In this document: one piece after another, positions 25,008 to 33,481 of the stretch
Layout: each line of letters starts with the position of its first letter
How positions within the stretch are numbered: position 1 is the first letter of the stretch
DNA from: Salegentibacter maritimus
Lineage (GTDB): Bacteria; Bacteroidota; Bacteroidia; Flavobacteriales; Flavobacteriaceae
Length of the DNA stretch: 64,000 nucleotides
Direction: 5' to 3'
Assembly (NCBI RefSeq): GCF_016236915.1
Contig: NZ_JAEHOK010000011.1
Location: forward strand, 96,073-160,072
Notes under the pieces: generated by a model
Told to the model about the DNA's origin: nothing
Database searches by the model: none
What the model saw: only the letters and a program-made list of their open reading frames with translations
Position numbers and translations under genes: made by a program

Positions 25008-26210
25008 ATGAAATATAAACCTGCCGATAAAATTCAGGATCTTCAATACTTTGGAGAATATGGAGGCGTAAATCCTTCTATCTCTGATTCTTCTACCTAT
25101 ACTTTTCTTTCAGCAAAAACCATGTTCGATACTTTTGAAGGAAATGCTGAGGGTTGTTACCTATATTCCAGGCATTCTTCACCATCAAATTTATATTTAG
25201 GCGAAGCGCTTGCCGCTATGGAGGGTACTGAAACCGCGAATGTAGCGGCTAGTGGCATGGGAGCTATCACCTCTACCCTACTTCAATTGTGCCAGGCCGG
25301 TGACCATATTGTTTCCAGCAGAACGGTATATGGTGGCACTTATGCATTCTTAAAAAATTTTATTCCGAAGTTTAATATTCAAACCTCCTTTGTAGATATT
25401 ACCAATCCCGAACAGGTTGAAGCTGCCATTACCAAAGACACAAAAGTCCTGTACTGCGAATCGGTAAGCAATCCCTTGTTGGAGGTGGCCAATATTGAAG
25501 TCCTTGCTAAAATTGCCAAAAAACATAAACTGAGTTTTGTGGTAGATAATACATTTTCCCCACTTTCCATTAGTCCGAAAGAATTGGGTGCCGACGTGGT
25601 AGTACATAGCTTAACTAAATTTATAAATGGCAGCAGCGATACGGTTGGCGGAGTAACCTGCGGAACACAGGATTTCATCAATGCACTTCGCAGTGTAAAT
25701 GATGGTGCAAATATGCTGTTGGGACCAACGATGGATAGTATGCGAGCTGCTTCAGTTTTAAAGAACTTAAGAACTCTACACATTAGGATTAAACAACATA
25801 GCAAAAATGCTATGTTTTTGGCTGAAAAATTTCAGGAAGATGGATTAAGAACCGTTTACCCCGGATTAAAAAGTCATCCCGGCCACGAAACCTTTAAAAA
25901 AATGATGAATCCCGATTATGGATTTGGAGGTTTATTGACCATAGATGTTGGTAGCCTTGAAAAAGCCAACGAACTAATGGAACTGATGCAAGAAAAAAAC
26001 CTGGGCTATCTGGCCGTAAGCTTAGGTTTTTATAAAACACTTTTTAGTGCACCCGGAAGTTCCACTTCTTCTGAAATTCCAATAGACGAACAGGAAAAAA
26101 TGGGCTTAAGCAATGGTTTAATTCGATTTTCTATTGGTTTAGACAACGATATAGAACGCACTTATAAAATGATGAAATCCTGTATGCAGGAAGTAGGCAT
26201 TTTAAAATAG
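25008..26210 (+). CDS. trans-sulfuration PLP enzyme (cystathionine/methionine gamma-lyase or synthase family)
   Basis: A 400-residue Cys/Met-metabolism PLP enzyme. The PLP lysine is in VVHSLTKFINGSSD (about residue 209) and the cofactor Asp in VVDNTFSPL. YSRHSSPSNLYLGEALAAME and ASGMGAITSTL match methionine gamma-lyase closely, but the residue equivalent to the lyase-specific cysteine is Gly (VYGGTYAF). The substrate therefore remains open between methionine, cystathionine and homocysteine. The reaction splits or joins the C-gamma to sulfur bond in the cytosol. It is divergent from an Lrp-type regulator, which suggests amino-acid-responsive control. A hairpin terminator follows at 26232. Confidence 0.88.
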   Translation: MKYKPADKIQDLQYFGEYGGVNPSISDSSTYTFLSAKTMFDTFEGNAEGCYLYSRHSSPSNLYLGEALAAMEGTETANVAASGMGAITSTLLQLCQAGDHIVSSRTVYGGTYAFLKNFIPKFNIQTSFVDITNPEQVEAAITKDTKVLYCESVSNPLLEVANIEVLAKIAKKHKLSFVVDNTFSPLSISPKELGADVVVHSLTKFINGSSDTVGGVTCGTQDFINALRSVNDGANMLLGPTMDSMRAASVLKNLRTLHIRIKQHSKNAMFLAEKFQEDGLRTVYPGLKSHPGHETFKKMMNPDYGFGGLLTIDVGSLEKANELMELMQEKNLGYLAVSLGFYKTLFSAPGSSTSSEIPIDEQEKMGLSNGLIRFSIGLDNDIERTYKMMKSCMQEVGILK

Positions 26211-26231
26211 AACACTCACAGAAGTTACCTG

Positions 26232-26279
26232 AAAGTTCGAATGTACAGTTGATAATCAATGACTGTATTTTCGAACTTT
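26232..26279 (+). terminator. rho-independent terminator
   Basis: AAAGTTCGA (26232-26240) pairs with TCGAACTTT (26271-26279), and TACAGT/ACTGTA extends the stem inside. A T-rich run follows. It lies 22 bases after the trans-sulfuration gene. An ATG at 26259 falls inside this hairpin, which argues against it as the start of the next gene. Confidence 0.85.
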
Positions 26280-26312
26280 TTCTTTTTTGTATATTCACAA
26301 AAAAATAAAACT

Positions 26313-26891
26313 TTGAAGAAACTTCTACTCCTCCTGTTTTTTATACTTTTTTGCTTTACTGCTTTTTCTCAAACCCAAAATGAGATACGACTATACTATG
26401 GATTTACCGGTAGTGATTTGTTCACAGAAGATAATCTTGATGGAGCTGCCAGTTATGATATTGAAAACACGTATGAATTTGGGTTTAGGTATTTGCTTGA
26501 TGTAACCGATAATATAGCCCTGGAAACCGGGCTCAATTACTGGCGGGGAGAAGTATTAATAACCTCGGCGCCTATGCCCGGGCAAACTACGCGCACCGAA
26601 GAATTACAAACTACCTCTATACCCATTTTTGCCAACTTTCGTTTTTTAGATTATTTTTTCGTGAATGGCGGCCCCGTGATGGATTTTCAGGGATCAGAAA
26701 GTGAATCTGTAGATCCACAAGTGGGAATTGGTGTAGGCTTTGGCCTGGGTGCACAATATGCATTTAACAAGTTTAGTATTTTTATAAATCCAAACTTTAG
26801 AAGGTATGCCGTTATTCCTTTTGAAGAAGAAAGCAATCATCAAAAACTCACTTCATTTGGTGTGCAACTTGGACTGGGCTATAAATTTTAA
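26313..26891 (+). CDS. outer membrane beta-barrel (porin-like) protein
   Basis: A 192-residue protein when started at the TTG at 26313, which gives a clean signal peptide (KKLLLLLFFILFCFTAFSQ, cleavage before TQNEI). The mature part has alternating strands with aromatic ends (LYYGFTG, YEFGFRYLLD, ALETGLNYWRG, IPIFANFRFLDYFF, GIGVGFGLGAQYAF, FSIFINPNFRRY). It finishes in Phe within LGLGYKF, the usual outer-membrane beta-signal. The alternative ATG at 26259 lies inside the preceding terminator. Function unknown beyond a small barrel of the outer-membrane protein beta-barrel group. Confidence 0.82.
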   Translation: MKKLLLLLFFILFCFTAFSQTQNEIRLYYGFTGSDLFTEDNLDGAASYDIENTYEFGFRYLLDVTDNIALETGLNYWRGEVLITSAPMPGQTTRTEELQTTSIPIFANFRFLDYFFVNGGPVMDFQGSESESVDPQVGIGVGFGLGAQYAFNKFSIFINPNFRRYAVIPFEEESNHQKLTSFGVQLGLGYKF

Positions 26892-27025
26892 TTAAATTAT
26901 AGTTTTAAGGAAAACTTGCTCATTTTCGTGTAAAATCGTAAAATTACCAGCGAAAATTAAAATTTAATTAATATAATTTCAACTAAAACCTCGTAAAAAG
27001 GTTTCATCTTATATTTCATATCTTA

Positions 27026-28513
27026 ATGGAAAATCTGGACTCGTCTCAAACTGAACAAATTTCTACCAATAAAGAACTTGGCATTTGGCCTGCATTAATC
27101 CCTGTTTTTGCGCTTATTATTATGCTTGCTTTTAATGTTTTTGTTTTTGGCGACGACTCCTTAAGTGGCTCCAATCAATTTATCCTGTTATTGGGTGGTG
27201 CTGTAGCTGCCGTTGTTGGATATTTCAACAAGGTAAAATATGAGAAAATGATAGACGAAGTTGCCGGTAACATCCAAAGTACGGCGGGAGCTATTCTTAT
27301 TCTTTTAATGGTAGGCGCCCTGGCAGGGACCTGGCTTATTTCAGGCATTATACCTACCATGATTTATTACGGTCTCCAAATATTAAATCCTACCATATTT
27401 TTAGCAGCCTGTGTAATTATTTGTGCTGTTATTTCGGTGGCTACAGGAAGTAGCTGGACCACCTCTGCAACCGTGGGTATTGCCTTAATAGGTATAGCAG
27501 AAGCTTTAGGGATTTCGGTAGGAATGACTGCCGGGGCCATTCTTTCCGGAGCTTATTTTGGAGATAAACTATCGCCTTTAAGCGACACTACAAACCTGGC
27601 ACCTGCAATGGCAGGAACCGATTTGTTTACCCATATTAGGTATATGACCATAACCACAATTCCAACCATAAGCATAACCATACTTATTTTTATAATTATA
27701 GGACTTAATTTGGAAACATCAGGGACTACTGATACTTCTGCTATCCTGGCTTCAATAGAAAAATCTTTTAAAATTACTCCCTGGCTTTTCCTCGTTCCAG
27801 CCATTGTAATTGCCTTAATCGTTAAAAAAACCTCCCCTTTAATCGCTCTTTTATTGGGAACCCTCTTAGGGGCTATTGCTGCCCTACTCTTTCAACCGGG
27901 CATAGTTGCGCAAATTGCAGGCACTACAGATTTAGATTTTGTTAGTGGTTATCGTGGGGTAATGAATGCCATTACCGTAGATACTGCGGTAGAAACCGAC
28001 AATAAAAACCTAAATGACCTATTTTCTTCCGGAGGGATGGCGGGAATGCTTGGAACAATCTGGTTAATTATTTGCGCTATGGTTTTTGGTGGAATTATGG
28101 AAGCCATTGGAGCGCTGGCAAGAATAAGCAGGGCGTTATTGAATTTGTTTCATACCACCTTCGGCTTATTTGCCAGTACGGTTTTTAGCTGTTTAGCCTT
28201 AAATGCAACCGCTTCAGACCAATATTTAGCTATAGTGGTTCCCGGAAAAATGTTTGCTAAAGCTTACCGCGACAAAGGCCTGGCCCCAGAAAATTTAAGT
28301 AGAGCCTTAGAAGATTCGGGAACTGTTACTTCAGTACTAATTCCCTGGAATACCTGTGGCGCATATCATAGTGGAGTTTTAGGCGTGCCTACATTAAATT
28401 ATGCAGGATATGCCTTTTTTAATTATTTGAGTCCGTTTATGACTTTACTTTTTGCCGCTTTGGGTATAAAAATTAAAGAGCTAAGTCAATCAACTAAAAC
28501 TCAAACTGCTTAA
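27026..28513 (+). CDS. nhaC: Na+/H+ antiporter NhaC-like
   Basis: A 495-residue inner-membrane protein with about 11-12 hydrophobic helices. The family signature region is clear: ATGSSWTTSATVGIALIGIA followed by GAILSGAYFGDKLSPLSDTT, with a later GTVTSVLIPWNTCGAYHSGV. NhaC proteins exchange sodium for protons and keep cytoplasmic pH and sodium in range, which suits a marine bacterium. Single gene; 183-base gap to the peroxiredoxin gene. Confidence 0.93.
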   Translation: MENLDSSQTEQISTNKELGIWPALIPVFALIIMLAFNVFVFGDDSLSGSNQFILLLGGAVAAVVGYFNKVKYEKMIDEVAGNIQSTAGAILILLMVGALAGTWLISGIIPTMIYYGLQILNPTIFLAACVIICAVISVATGSSWTTSATVGIALIGIAEALGISVGMTAGAILSGAYFGDKLSPLSDTTNLAPAMAGTDLFTHIRYMTITTIPTISITILIFIIIGLNLETSGTTDTSAILASIEKSFKITPWLFLVPAIVIALIVKKTSPLIALLLGTLLGAIAALLFQPGIVAQIAGTTDLDFVSGYRGVMNAITVDTAVETDNKNLNDLFSSGGMAGMLGTIWLIICAMVFGGIMEAIGALARISRALLNLFHTTFGLFASTVFSCLALNATASDQYLAIVVPGKMFAKAYRDKGLAPENLSRALEDSGTVTSVLIPWNTCGAYHSGVLGVPTLNYAGYAFFNYLSPFMTLLFAALGIKIKELSQSTKTQTA

Positions 28514-28643
28514 AATTCAACAATAATAGGGCTTAAAGGGATAAATAAGATTTAATTATTAAAAAACTAAATACGCATAAACAAAAACTATTACTAAATA
28601 GGATTTTAAAATTTGAATAACTTTTTTCTACGGAATCATTCCC

Positions 28644-28651
28644 TAAATTTG
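28644..28651 (+). promoter_or_regulatory. candidate -7 element of peroxiredoxin gene
   Basis: TAAATTTG fits the Bacteroidetes TAnnTTTG consensus and lies 46 bases before the ATG at 28697. No TTG was found at the ideal -33 spacing. Confidence 0.4.
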
Positions 28652-28696
28652 TACTCAAATAAGAAAAAAAGTTAAACCAATAAAAATAGAAGTAAT

Positions 28697-29335
28697 ATGT
28701 CTTTAGTAGGAAAAAAATTCCCAAATTTAAGCGTAAATGCAATGGATGAAATGGGTGACACCTTTCAATTAAACATTTTGGAAGAAGCTCAGAAAAACAA
28801 GAAAAAAGTATTGTTATTCTGGTACCCAAAAGATTTCACCTTTGTTTGCCCTACAGAATTACACGCTTTTCAAAAAGCTGCAGAAGAATTTGAGAAAAGA
28901 AATGTAATGGTGGTTGGTGCTTCTTGCGATACACCTGAAGTACATTTCGCCTGGTTAAATACTCCAAAAGACAATGGTGGGATTGAAGGCGTTAAATATC
29001 CAATTCTTGCAGATTCTAACAGAAACCTAAGTTCTCGTCTTGGTATTTTAGATATTACCGGTGAATCTTATGATGAAGAGACAGGAGATGTTACTTTAGA
29101 AGGAGACAATGTAACTTACCGCGCTACTTACCTTATTGATGAAGAAGGTAAAATTTTCCACGAAGGAGTAAACGACATGCCTCTTGGTAGAAACGTAGCT
29201 GAATTTTTAAGACTTGTAGATGCATATACGCACGTACAGGAAAAAGGTGAAGTATGTCCTGCAAACTGGGAAGAAGGTAAAGAAGCAATGAATGCCAATA
29301 GAGATGGTGTTGCTTCTTACTTAAGCTTGAATTAA
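28697..29335 (+). CDS. 2-Cys peroxiredoxin (AhpC/TSA type)
   Basis: A 212-residue peroxiredoxin. Peroxidatic Cys51 is in FTFVCPTELHAFQ and the resolving Cys187 in GEVCPANWEEG, so it is a typical 2-Cys enzyme that reduces H2O2 and alkyl hydroperoxides in the cytosol. The C-terminus YLSLN is shorter than the YF-tailed, hyperoxidation-sensitive forms. The next gene, 21 bases on, encodes a thioredoxin that could be its reductant, followed by a small partner and by a thiol peroxidase. Confidence 0.95.
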   Translation: MSLVGKKFPNLSVNAMDEMGDTFQLNILEEAQKNKKKVLLFWYPKDFTFVCPTELHAFQKAAEEFEKRNVMVVGASCDTPEVHFAWLNTPKDNGGIEGVKYPILADSNRNLSSRLGILDITGESYDEETGDVTLEGDNVTYRATYLIDEEGKIFHEGVNDMPLGRNVAEFLRLVDAYTHVQEKGEVCPANWEEGKEAMNANRDGVASYLSLN

Positions 29336-29356
29336 AAAAAAGGGAAAGAAATTGCT

Positions 29357-29671
29357 ATGATAAAAGAATTAGAAAAAGATAATTTAAACGAGATAGTTTC
29401 AGATAACGAAACCGTGGTGGTACAGTATATGGCCGGATGGTGTGGTAACTGCCGATTGATGAAGCCTAAGTTTAAGAAATTGGCTTCAGAAAATGAGAAT
29501 GCAACGTTCTTAATGGTAGATGCCGAGAAATATCCGGAATCCAGAAAACTGGCAAAGGTAGATAACCTACCAACTTTCGCCACTTTTAAAAATGGAAGTT
29601 TCGTAAATCAGGTACAAACCAACAAATTTGAACCGCTAAAAGACCTAGTAAATGAAGTTACCAGTAATTAA
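29357..29671 (+). CDS. thioredoxin-family protein
   Basis: A 104-residue thioredoxin fold with active site WCGNC (MAGWCGNCRLMKPKF, about residues 28-42) and the cis-proline loop NLPTFATFKNG. The WCGNC variant differs from the WCGPC of general thioredoxins, which changes redox potential in known family members. It lies 21 bases after the peroxiredoxin and overlaps the next gene by 20 bases, indicating one transcript. Reduction of the neighbouring peroxiredoxin is inferred. Confidence 0.92.
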   Translation: MIKELEKDNLNEIVSDNETVVVQYMAGWCGNCRLMKPKFKKLASENENATFLMVDAEKYPESRKLAKVDNLPTFATFKNGSFVNQVQTNKFEPLKDLVNEVTSN

Positions 29672-29900
29672 ACATTTAGCTCGCGAAAATGAGGCTCAAA
29701 AACTGGAGCATACCATAGAAGTTCTTGAAAGTTATTCTGAACATCGTTCAGTAAAAGACGAGGAAATGGATGTGATAGGAGAATTGATCTCAAATTTATG
29801 CGGTGCTGTAGAAGTTAAGCAAGCAATAGATGGTGGAACACCTGAAAAAGATGCCTGTAACAACTTTATGCAAAAAGTAGTGGGTTCTATAGACCGCTAA
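29652..29900 (+). CDS. small conserved flavobacterial protein (DUF6952-like)
   Basis: An 82-residue protein with no signal or membrane helix, mainly helical: IEVLESYSEHRSVKDEEMDV, IGELISNLCGAVEVKQAID, then FMQKVVGSIDR. From memory it resembles a family annotated as DUF6952 and commonly encoded after thioredoxin genes in Flavobacteria; that name needs a profile search. Its ATG at 29652 is inside the thioredoxin gene (20-base overlap, different frame). It has two cysteines (LCGA and DACNN). It is a candidate partner of the peroxiredoxin/thioredoxin pair. Confidence 0.75.
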   Translation: MKLPVIKHLARENEAQKLEHTIEVLESYSEHRSVKDEEMDVIGELISNLCGAVEVKQAIDGGTPEKDACNNFMQKVVGSIDR

Positions 29901-29924
29901 AAATCGCATTATTACTATAATTTA

Positions 29925-29954
29925 AAAGGGCTGTCTAAATTTAGACAGCCCTTT
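29925..29954 (+). terminator. rho-independent terminator of the peroxiredoxin operon
   Basis: Perfect 15-base inverted repeat AAAGGGCTGTCTAAA / TTTAGACAGCCCTTT followed by GTTTTTAT, 24 bases after the small gene's stop. Confidence 0.93.
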
Positions 29955-30028
29955 GTTTTTATGATAATTTTAGTAAATCCCCATGCTAGATGTTCTAAAT
30001 TTAGCAAACCAATTTAATAGTAAAACCC

Positions 30029-30529
30029 ATGTCGCAAATAACACTTAAAGGTGAAAAAATAAACACCTATGGCAACCTACCCGAAAAAGGAGAAAGAGCT
30101 CCACATTTTGAACTGGTAAAATCAGACCTTAGTACTGCTACTTTAAACGACTTTCAAGGAAAACGCGTTATTCTAAATATTTTTCCAAGTATAGATACCG
30201 GTGTATGTGCAACTTCGGTTAGAAAATTTAATGAACGTGCTACCGAGCTCAAAAATACCGTGGTTTTGTGTATCTCCCGCGATTTACCCTTTGCGCAAAA
30301 ACGTTTTGTAAATGACGAAGGATTAGAAAACGTACTAAACCTATCGGATTTTAGAGATAGAAATTTCGGCAAAGACTATGGCCTTGAAATTATAGATGGC
30401 GCATTTGAAGCACTACTATCACGAGTTGTAATTGTACTAGATGAAAATGGGGTTGTGATTCACAGTCAACAAGTACCGGAAATAGGAGAAGAACCAGATT
30501 ATCTTGCTGCGTTAAAAACCCTTTTATAA
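30029..30529 (+). CDS. tpx: thiol peroxidase lacking the usual resolving cysteine
   Basis: A 166-residue Tpx. Peroxidatic Cys60 is in PSIDTGVCATSVRKF and Cys81 is in VVLCISRDLPFAQ. The position that holds the resolving cysteine in E. coli Tpx (in SRFCGAEGL) is Val here (KRFVNDEGL). The enzyme may therefore work as a 1-Cys peroxidase or use Cys81. It reduces organic and hydrogen peroxides with thioredoxin. The stop overlaps the start of the kinase gene dgkA by one base (TAATG). It follows the peroxiredoxin-thioredoxin operon, from which a strong terminator separates it. Confidence 0.94.
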   Translation: MSQITLKGEKINTYGNLPEKGERAPHFELVKSDLSTATLNDFQGKRVILNIFPSIDTGVCATSVRKFNERATELKNTVVLCISRDLPFAQKRFVNDEGLENVLNLSDFRDRNFGKDYGLEIIDGAFEALLSRVVIVLDENGVVIHSQQVPEIGEEPDYLAALKTLL

Positions 30530-30891
30530 TGCGCAATAGTTTTCTGGGCAAGAGAATAAGAGGAGGCGGTTATGCCATTAAAGGAGCCTGGTTATTATTA
30601 AAACACGAGCAAAGTATACAGGTGCAATTTGTAATTGCCATTATTATGTGTGTTGCCGGCTACTTCTTTGAAATCACTAAAACCGAATGGATGTTTCAGT
30701 TTTTAGCTATTGGTCTTATAATGACGGCAGAAGGCTTAAACTCTGCGCTTGAAGCAATGGCAGATTTTGTACACCCAGATTTCCATAATAAAATTGGCCA
30801 TATTAAGGATATTGCCGCGGGAGCCGTTTTTATAGCAGCTATTACCGCGGTAATTATTGGTGCAATTATCTATTTCCCCTATATATTTTAA
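30529..30891 (+). CDS. dgkA: DgkA-type diacylglycerol/undecaprenol kinase
   Basis: A 120-residue membrane protein with three helices (about 32-50, 57-78, 97-118). The family motif EGLNSALEAMADFVHPDFHN contains the catalytic Glu and Asn residues, and HIKDIAAGAVF the later Lys-Asp-Ala-Gly block. DgkA-type enzymes phosphorylate diacylglycerol or undecaprenol in the inner membrane. In Bacteroidetes an undecaprenol role is plausible. It is translationally coupled to tpx by a TAATG overlap. Confidence 0.92.
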   Translation: MRNSFLGKRIRGGGYAIKGAWLLLKHEQSIQVQFVIAIIMCVAGYFFEITKTEWMFQFLAIGLIMTAEGLNSALEAMADFVHPDFHNKIGHIKDIAAGAVFIAAITAVIIGAIIYFPYIF

Positions 30892-31053
30892 TTTATTTGC
30901 TGAAATAACTTACACAAAGCCGGCAATTTAAATTTCAAAAAATATAAGACTTAGTTCTCAAAAAATAATTGCTTAGATTTGACCGTTTAAACATATAGAC
31001 TAAGCCTGACTAAACTGAAGTAAAATTTCTTTACTTTAGATGGGGCTAATTTG

Positions 31054-31061
31054 TATTTTTG
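31054..31061 (+). promoter_or_regulatory. candidate -7 element of ftsK
   Basis: TATTTTTG fits TAnnTTTG and lies 22 bases before the chosen ftsK start. It also argues against an ATG at 31051, which would sit upstream of transcription start. Confidence 0.45.
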
Positions 31062-31083
31062 CTCAAAATCCTTCCAATTATTT

Positions 31084-33462
31084 ATGGCCAAAAAGAAAAC
31101 CAGGACTAAAACAAATACCGGGAAAAAATCAACTAAATTTTCCTTTAAACTTAATAGGCAACAAAAGGTAGTTTTAGGCAGCTTCTTTATGTTGTTCGGC
31201 CTGGCCTTAAGCGTTGCGTTTATTTCTTTTTTATTTAATTGGGAAGTAGACCAGAGCGCACTTGGTAAGTTCACTAATAGAGAAGTAGAAACCAAAAACT
31301 GGCTTAGTAAATTTGGAGCTTCAGTTAGCGACTTTTTTATGTATCAGGGATTTGGTATTGCTGCCTTTATTTTTTCAATTTTGGTAAGCTACAGCGGGTT
31401 CCATCTTTTTCTTGGAATTAAATCTACCAAATTAAGGGAATCCTGGTTTTGGGGAATTTTAGTTATGCTCTGGTTAGCAATTTTCTTCGGTTTTTTTGCT
31501 GCTACAAATCCGCTTTTAGGCGGAAGAATTGGTTTTGAAATGAACGACTTTCTTCAGGATTACCTGGGCTTCTTCGGCACCATTTTACTGTTATTCTTCT
31601 TATTTATCGCCTATTTAAGTTTAAGGCTAAAATTAACACCCGAACTAATTGGGGGTTTTGTAAAGTCTAAAAAAGAAAGTCTCAACAAAGAATTTCAAAC
31701 AAACAAAACAGAGGTATCGGCTACCGATGAAGAAACCGACTGGAAAGAGAAAGTAGTCCCAAAACAGGAAAAAACTTACGAAGACACTACTACCGAAATA
31801 AAACTGGAAACCAGCACCCCTAAGGAACAAGCCCCTACTACTTCTCCCTCTTTAAAAACTGAAAAGAATGAAGATCCCGGTGAGGTAGCGATGGAAGTGG
31901 AAACAGCCAGAGAAGAAGAAATAGAAGAAGATAAGATTAGCAATAAAATAGTGAAGGATTTTGGAGAGTTCGACCCTACCCTGGAGCTAAGCAATTATAA
32001 GTTTCCCACCCTGGAGCTACTTCAGGATTATGGAGGTGGCATTACCGTAGACCAGGAAGAACTGGAAGAACATAAAAATCGTATTGTAGAAACCTTAAAA
32101 AACTATAAAATTGAGATCGCTCAAATTAAGGCTACGGTTGGCCCCACGGTAACTTTATACGAAATTGTACCAGAAGCCGGGATTAGAATTTCCAAAATTA
32201 AAAACCTGGAAGACGATATTGCGCTTTCCCTTTCTGCATTGGGAATTAGGATAATTGCGCCAATTCCCGGTAAAGGAACTATTGGTATTGAAGTTCCCAA
32301 TAAAAACTCAACCATTGTTTCTATGCGTTCGGTAATTGCTTCTCCCAAATTCCAGAATGCCGAGATGGAATTGCCAATGGCTTTGGGAAAAACCATTTCT
32401 AACGAAACTTTTGTGGTAGACCTGGCCAAAATGCCGCATATGCTTATGGCAGGTGCCACCGGGCAAGGTAAATCGGTTGGTTTAAACGCTATACTAACCT
32501 CCCTACTCTACAGTAAACATCCCGCGGAAGTAAAATTTGTATTAGTAGATCCAAAAAAAGTAGAACTTACGCTTTTTAATAAAATAGAGAGACACTATTT
32601 GGCAAAACTCCCAGATTCCGGAGATGCTATTATTACCGACAATACCAAGGTAATAAATACACTGAATTCACTTTGTATAGAAATGGACGATCGTTACGAA
32701 CTCCTTAAAGATGCTATGGTTCGTAATATAAAAGAATACAATATTAAATTTAAAGCCAGAAAATTAAATCCGGAGAACGGCCATAAATTCCTACCATATA
32801 TTGTGTTGGTAGTAGACGAATTTGCCGATTTAATTATGACGGCTGGAAAAGAAGTAGAAACCCCTATTGCCCGTTTGGCACAATTGGCGCGTGCCATTGG
32901 TATTCACTTGATTATTGCTACACAAAGGCCTTCGGTAAATGTTATTACCGGTATTATAAAAGCCAACTTCCCGGCCAGAATCGCCTTTAGGGTAACTTCA
33001 AAAATAGATTCCCGAACCATTTTAGACGGCCAGGGAGCAGACCAGCTTATTGGTCGTGGAGATATGCTCTTTACACAGGGAAATGAATTAAGAAGATTGC
33101 AGTGTGCCTTTGTAGACACTCCCGAGGTAGATAAAATAACAGAGTTTATAGGCTCTCAAAAAGCTTATGCACAAGCACATCAACTTCCCGCTTATGAAGC
33201 AGATGAGAGTGGCACAGGTGTTGATATAGATGTTAGCGAAAGAGATAAGCTCTTTAGAGAAGCTGCCGAAGTGATCGTTACCGCTCAACAAGGATCGGCT
33301 TCTTTGCTGCAACGAAAATTAAAACTGGGCTACAACCGTGCCGGCCGAATAATAGACCAATTAGAGGCAGCGGGGATTGTAGGACCTTTTGAAGGTAGTA
33401 AAGCCCGACAGGTTTTAATAACCGATCTTGCTGCTTTAGAACAATTTTTAAATGAAGAATAA
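31084..33462 (+). CDS. ftsK: DNA translocase FtsK
   Basis: A 792-residue FtsK/SpoIIIE protein. The start ATG at 31084 (MAKKKTRTKTN) is preferred; the ATG at 31051 overlaps the promoter-like element. It has four N-terminal membrane helices (about 35-200), a charged Thr/Glu-rich linker (about 200-300), and a motor domain with Walker A GATGQGKSVGLN and Walker B YIVLVVDEFADLI. A C-terminal winged-helix gamma domain (about 725-790, GSASLLQRKLKLGYNRAGRI) reads KOPS sites. It pumps chromosome ends across the septum during division. The next gene starts 19 bases after its stop. Confidence 0.96.
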   Translation: MAKKKTRTKTNTGKKSTKFSFKLNRQQKVVLGSFFMLFGLALSVAFISFLFNWEVDQSALGKFTNREVETKNWLSKFGASVSDFFMYQGFGIAAFIFSILVSYSGFHLFLGIKSTKLRESWFWGILVMLWLAIFFGFFAATNPLLGGRIGFEMNDFLQDYLGFFGTILLLFFLFIAYLSLRLKLTPELIGGFVKSKKESLNKEFQTNKTEVSATDEETDWKEKVVPKQEKTYEDTTTEIKLETSTPKEQAPTTSPSLKTEKNEDPGEVAMEVETAREEEIEEDKISNKIVKDFGEFDPTLELSNYKFPTLELLQDYGGGITVDQEELEEHKNRIVETLKNYKIEIAQIKATVGPTVTLYEIVPEAGIRISKIKNLEDDIALSLSALGIRIIAPIPGKGTIGIEVPNKNSTIVSMRSVIASPKFQNAEMELPMALGKTISNETFVVDLAKMPHMLMAGATGQGKSVGLNAILTSLLYSKHPAEVKFVLVDPKKVELTLFNKIERHYLAKLPDSGDAIITDNTKVINTLNSLCIEMDDRYELLKDAMVRNIKEYNIKFKARKLNPENGHKFLPYIVLVVDEFADLIMTAGKEVETPIARLAQLARAIGIHLIIATQRPSVNVITGIIKANFPARIAFRVTSKIDSRTILDGQGADQLIGRGDMLFTQGNELRRLQCAFVDTPEVDKITEFIGSQKAYAQAHQLPAYEADESGTGVDIDVSERDKLFREAAEVIVTAQQGSASLLQRKLKLGYNRAGRIIDQLEAAGIVGPFEGSKARQVLITDLAALEQFLNEE

Positions 33463-33481
33463 CACATCTTTAAATACTAAA

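Noticed and set aside
26259..26312. ATG start for the beta-barrel gene
   Set aside because: It lies inside a terminator hairpin and gives no proper signal peptide.
29357..29900. Thioredoxin and small gene as a frameshifted single gene
   Set aside because: Each has its own start and stop, and the thioredoxin is complete at its normal length.
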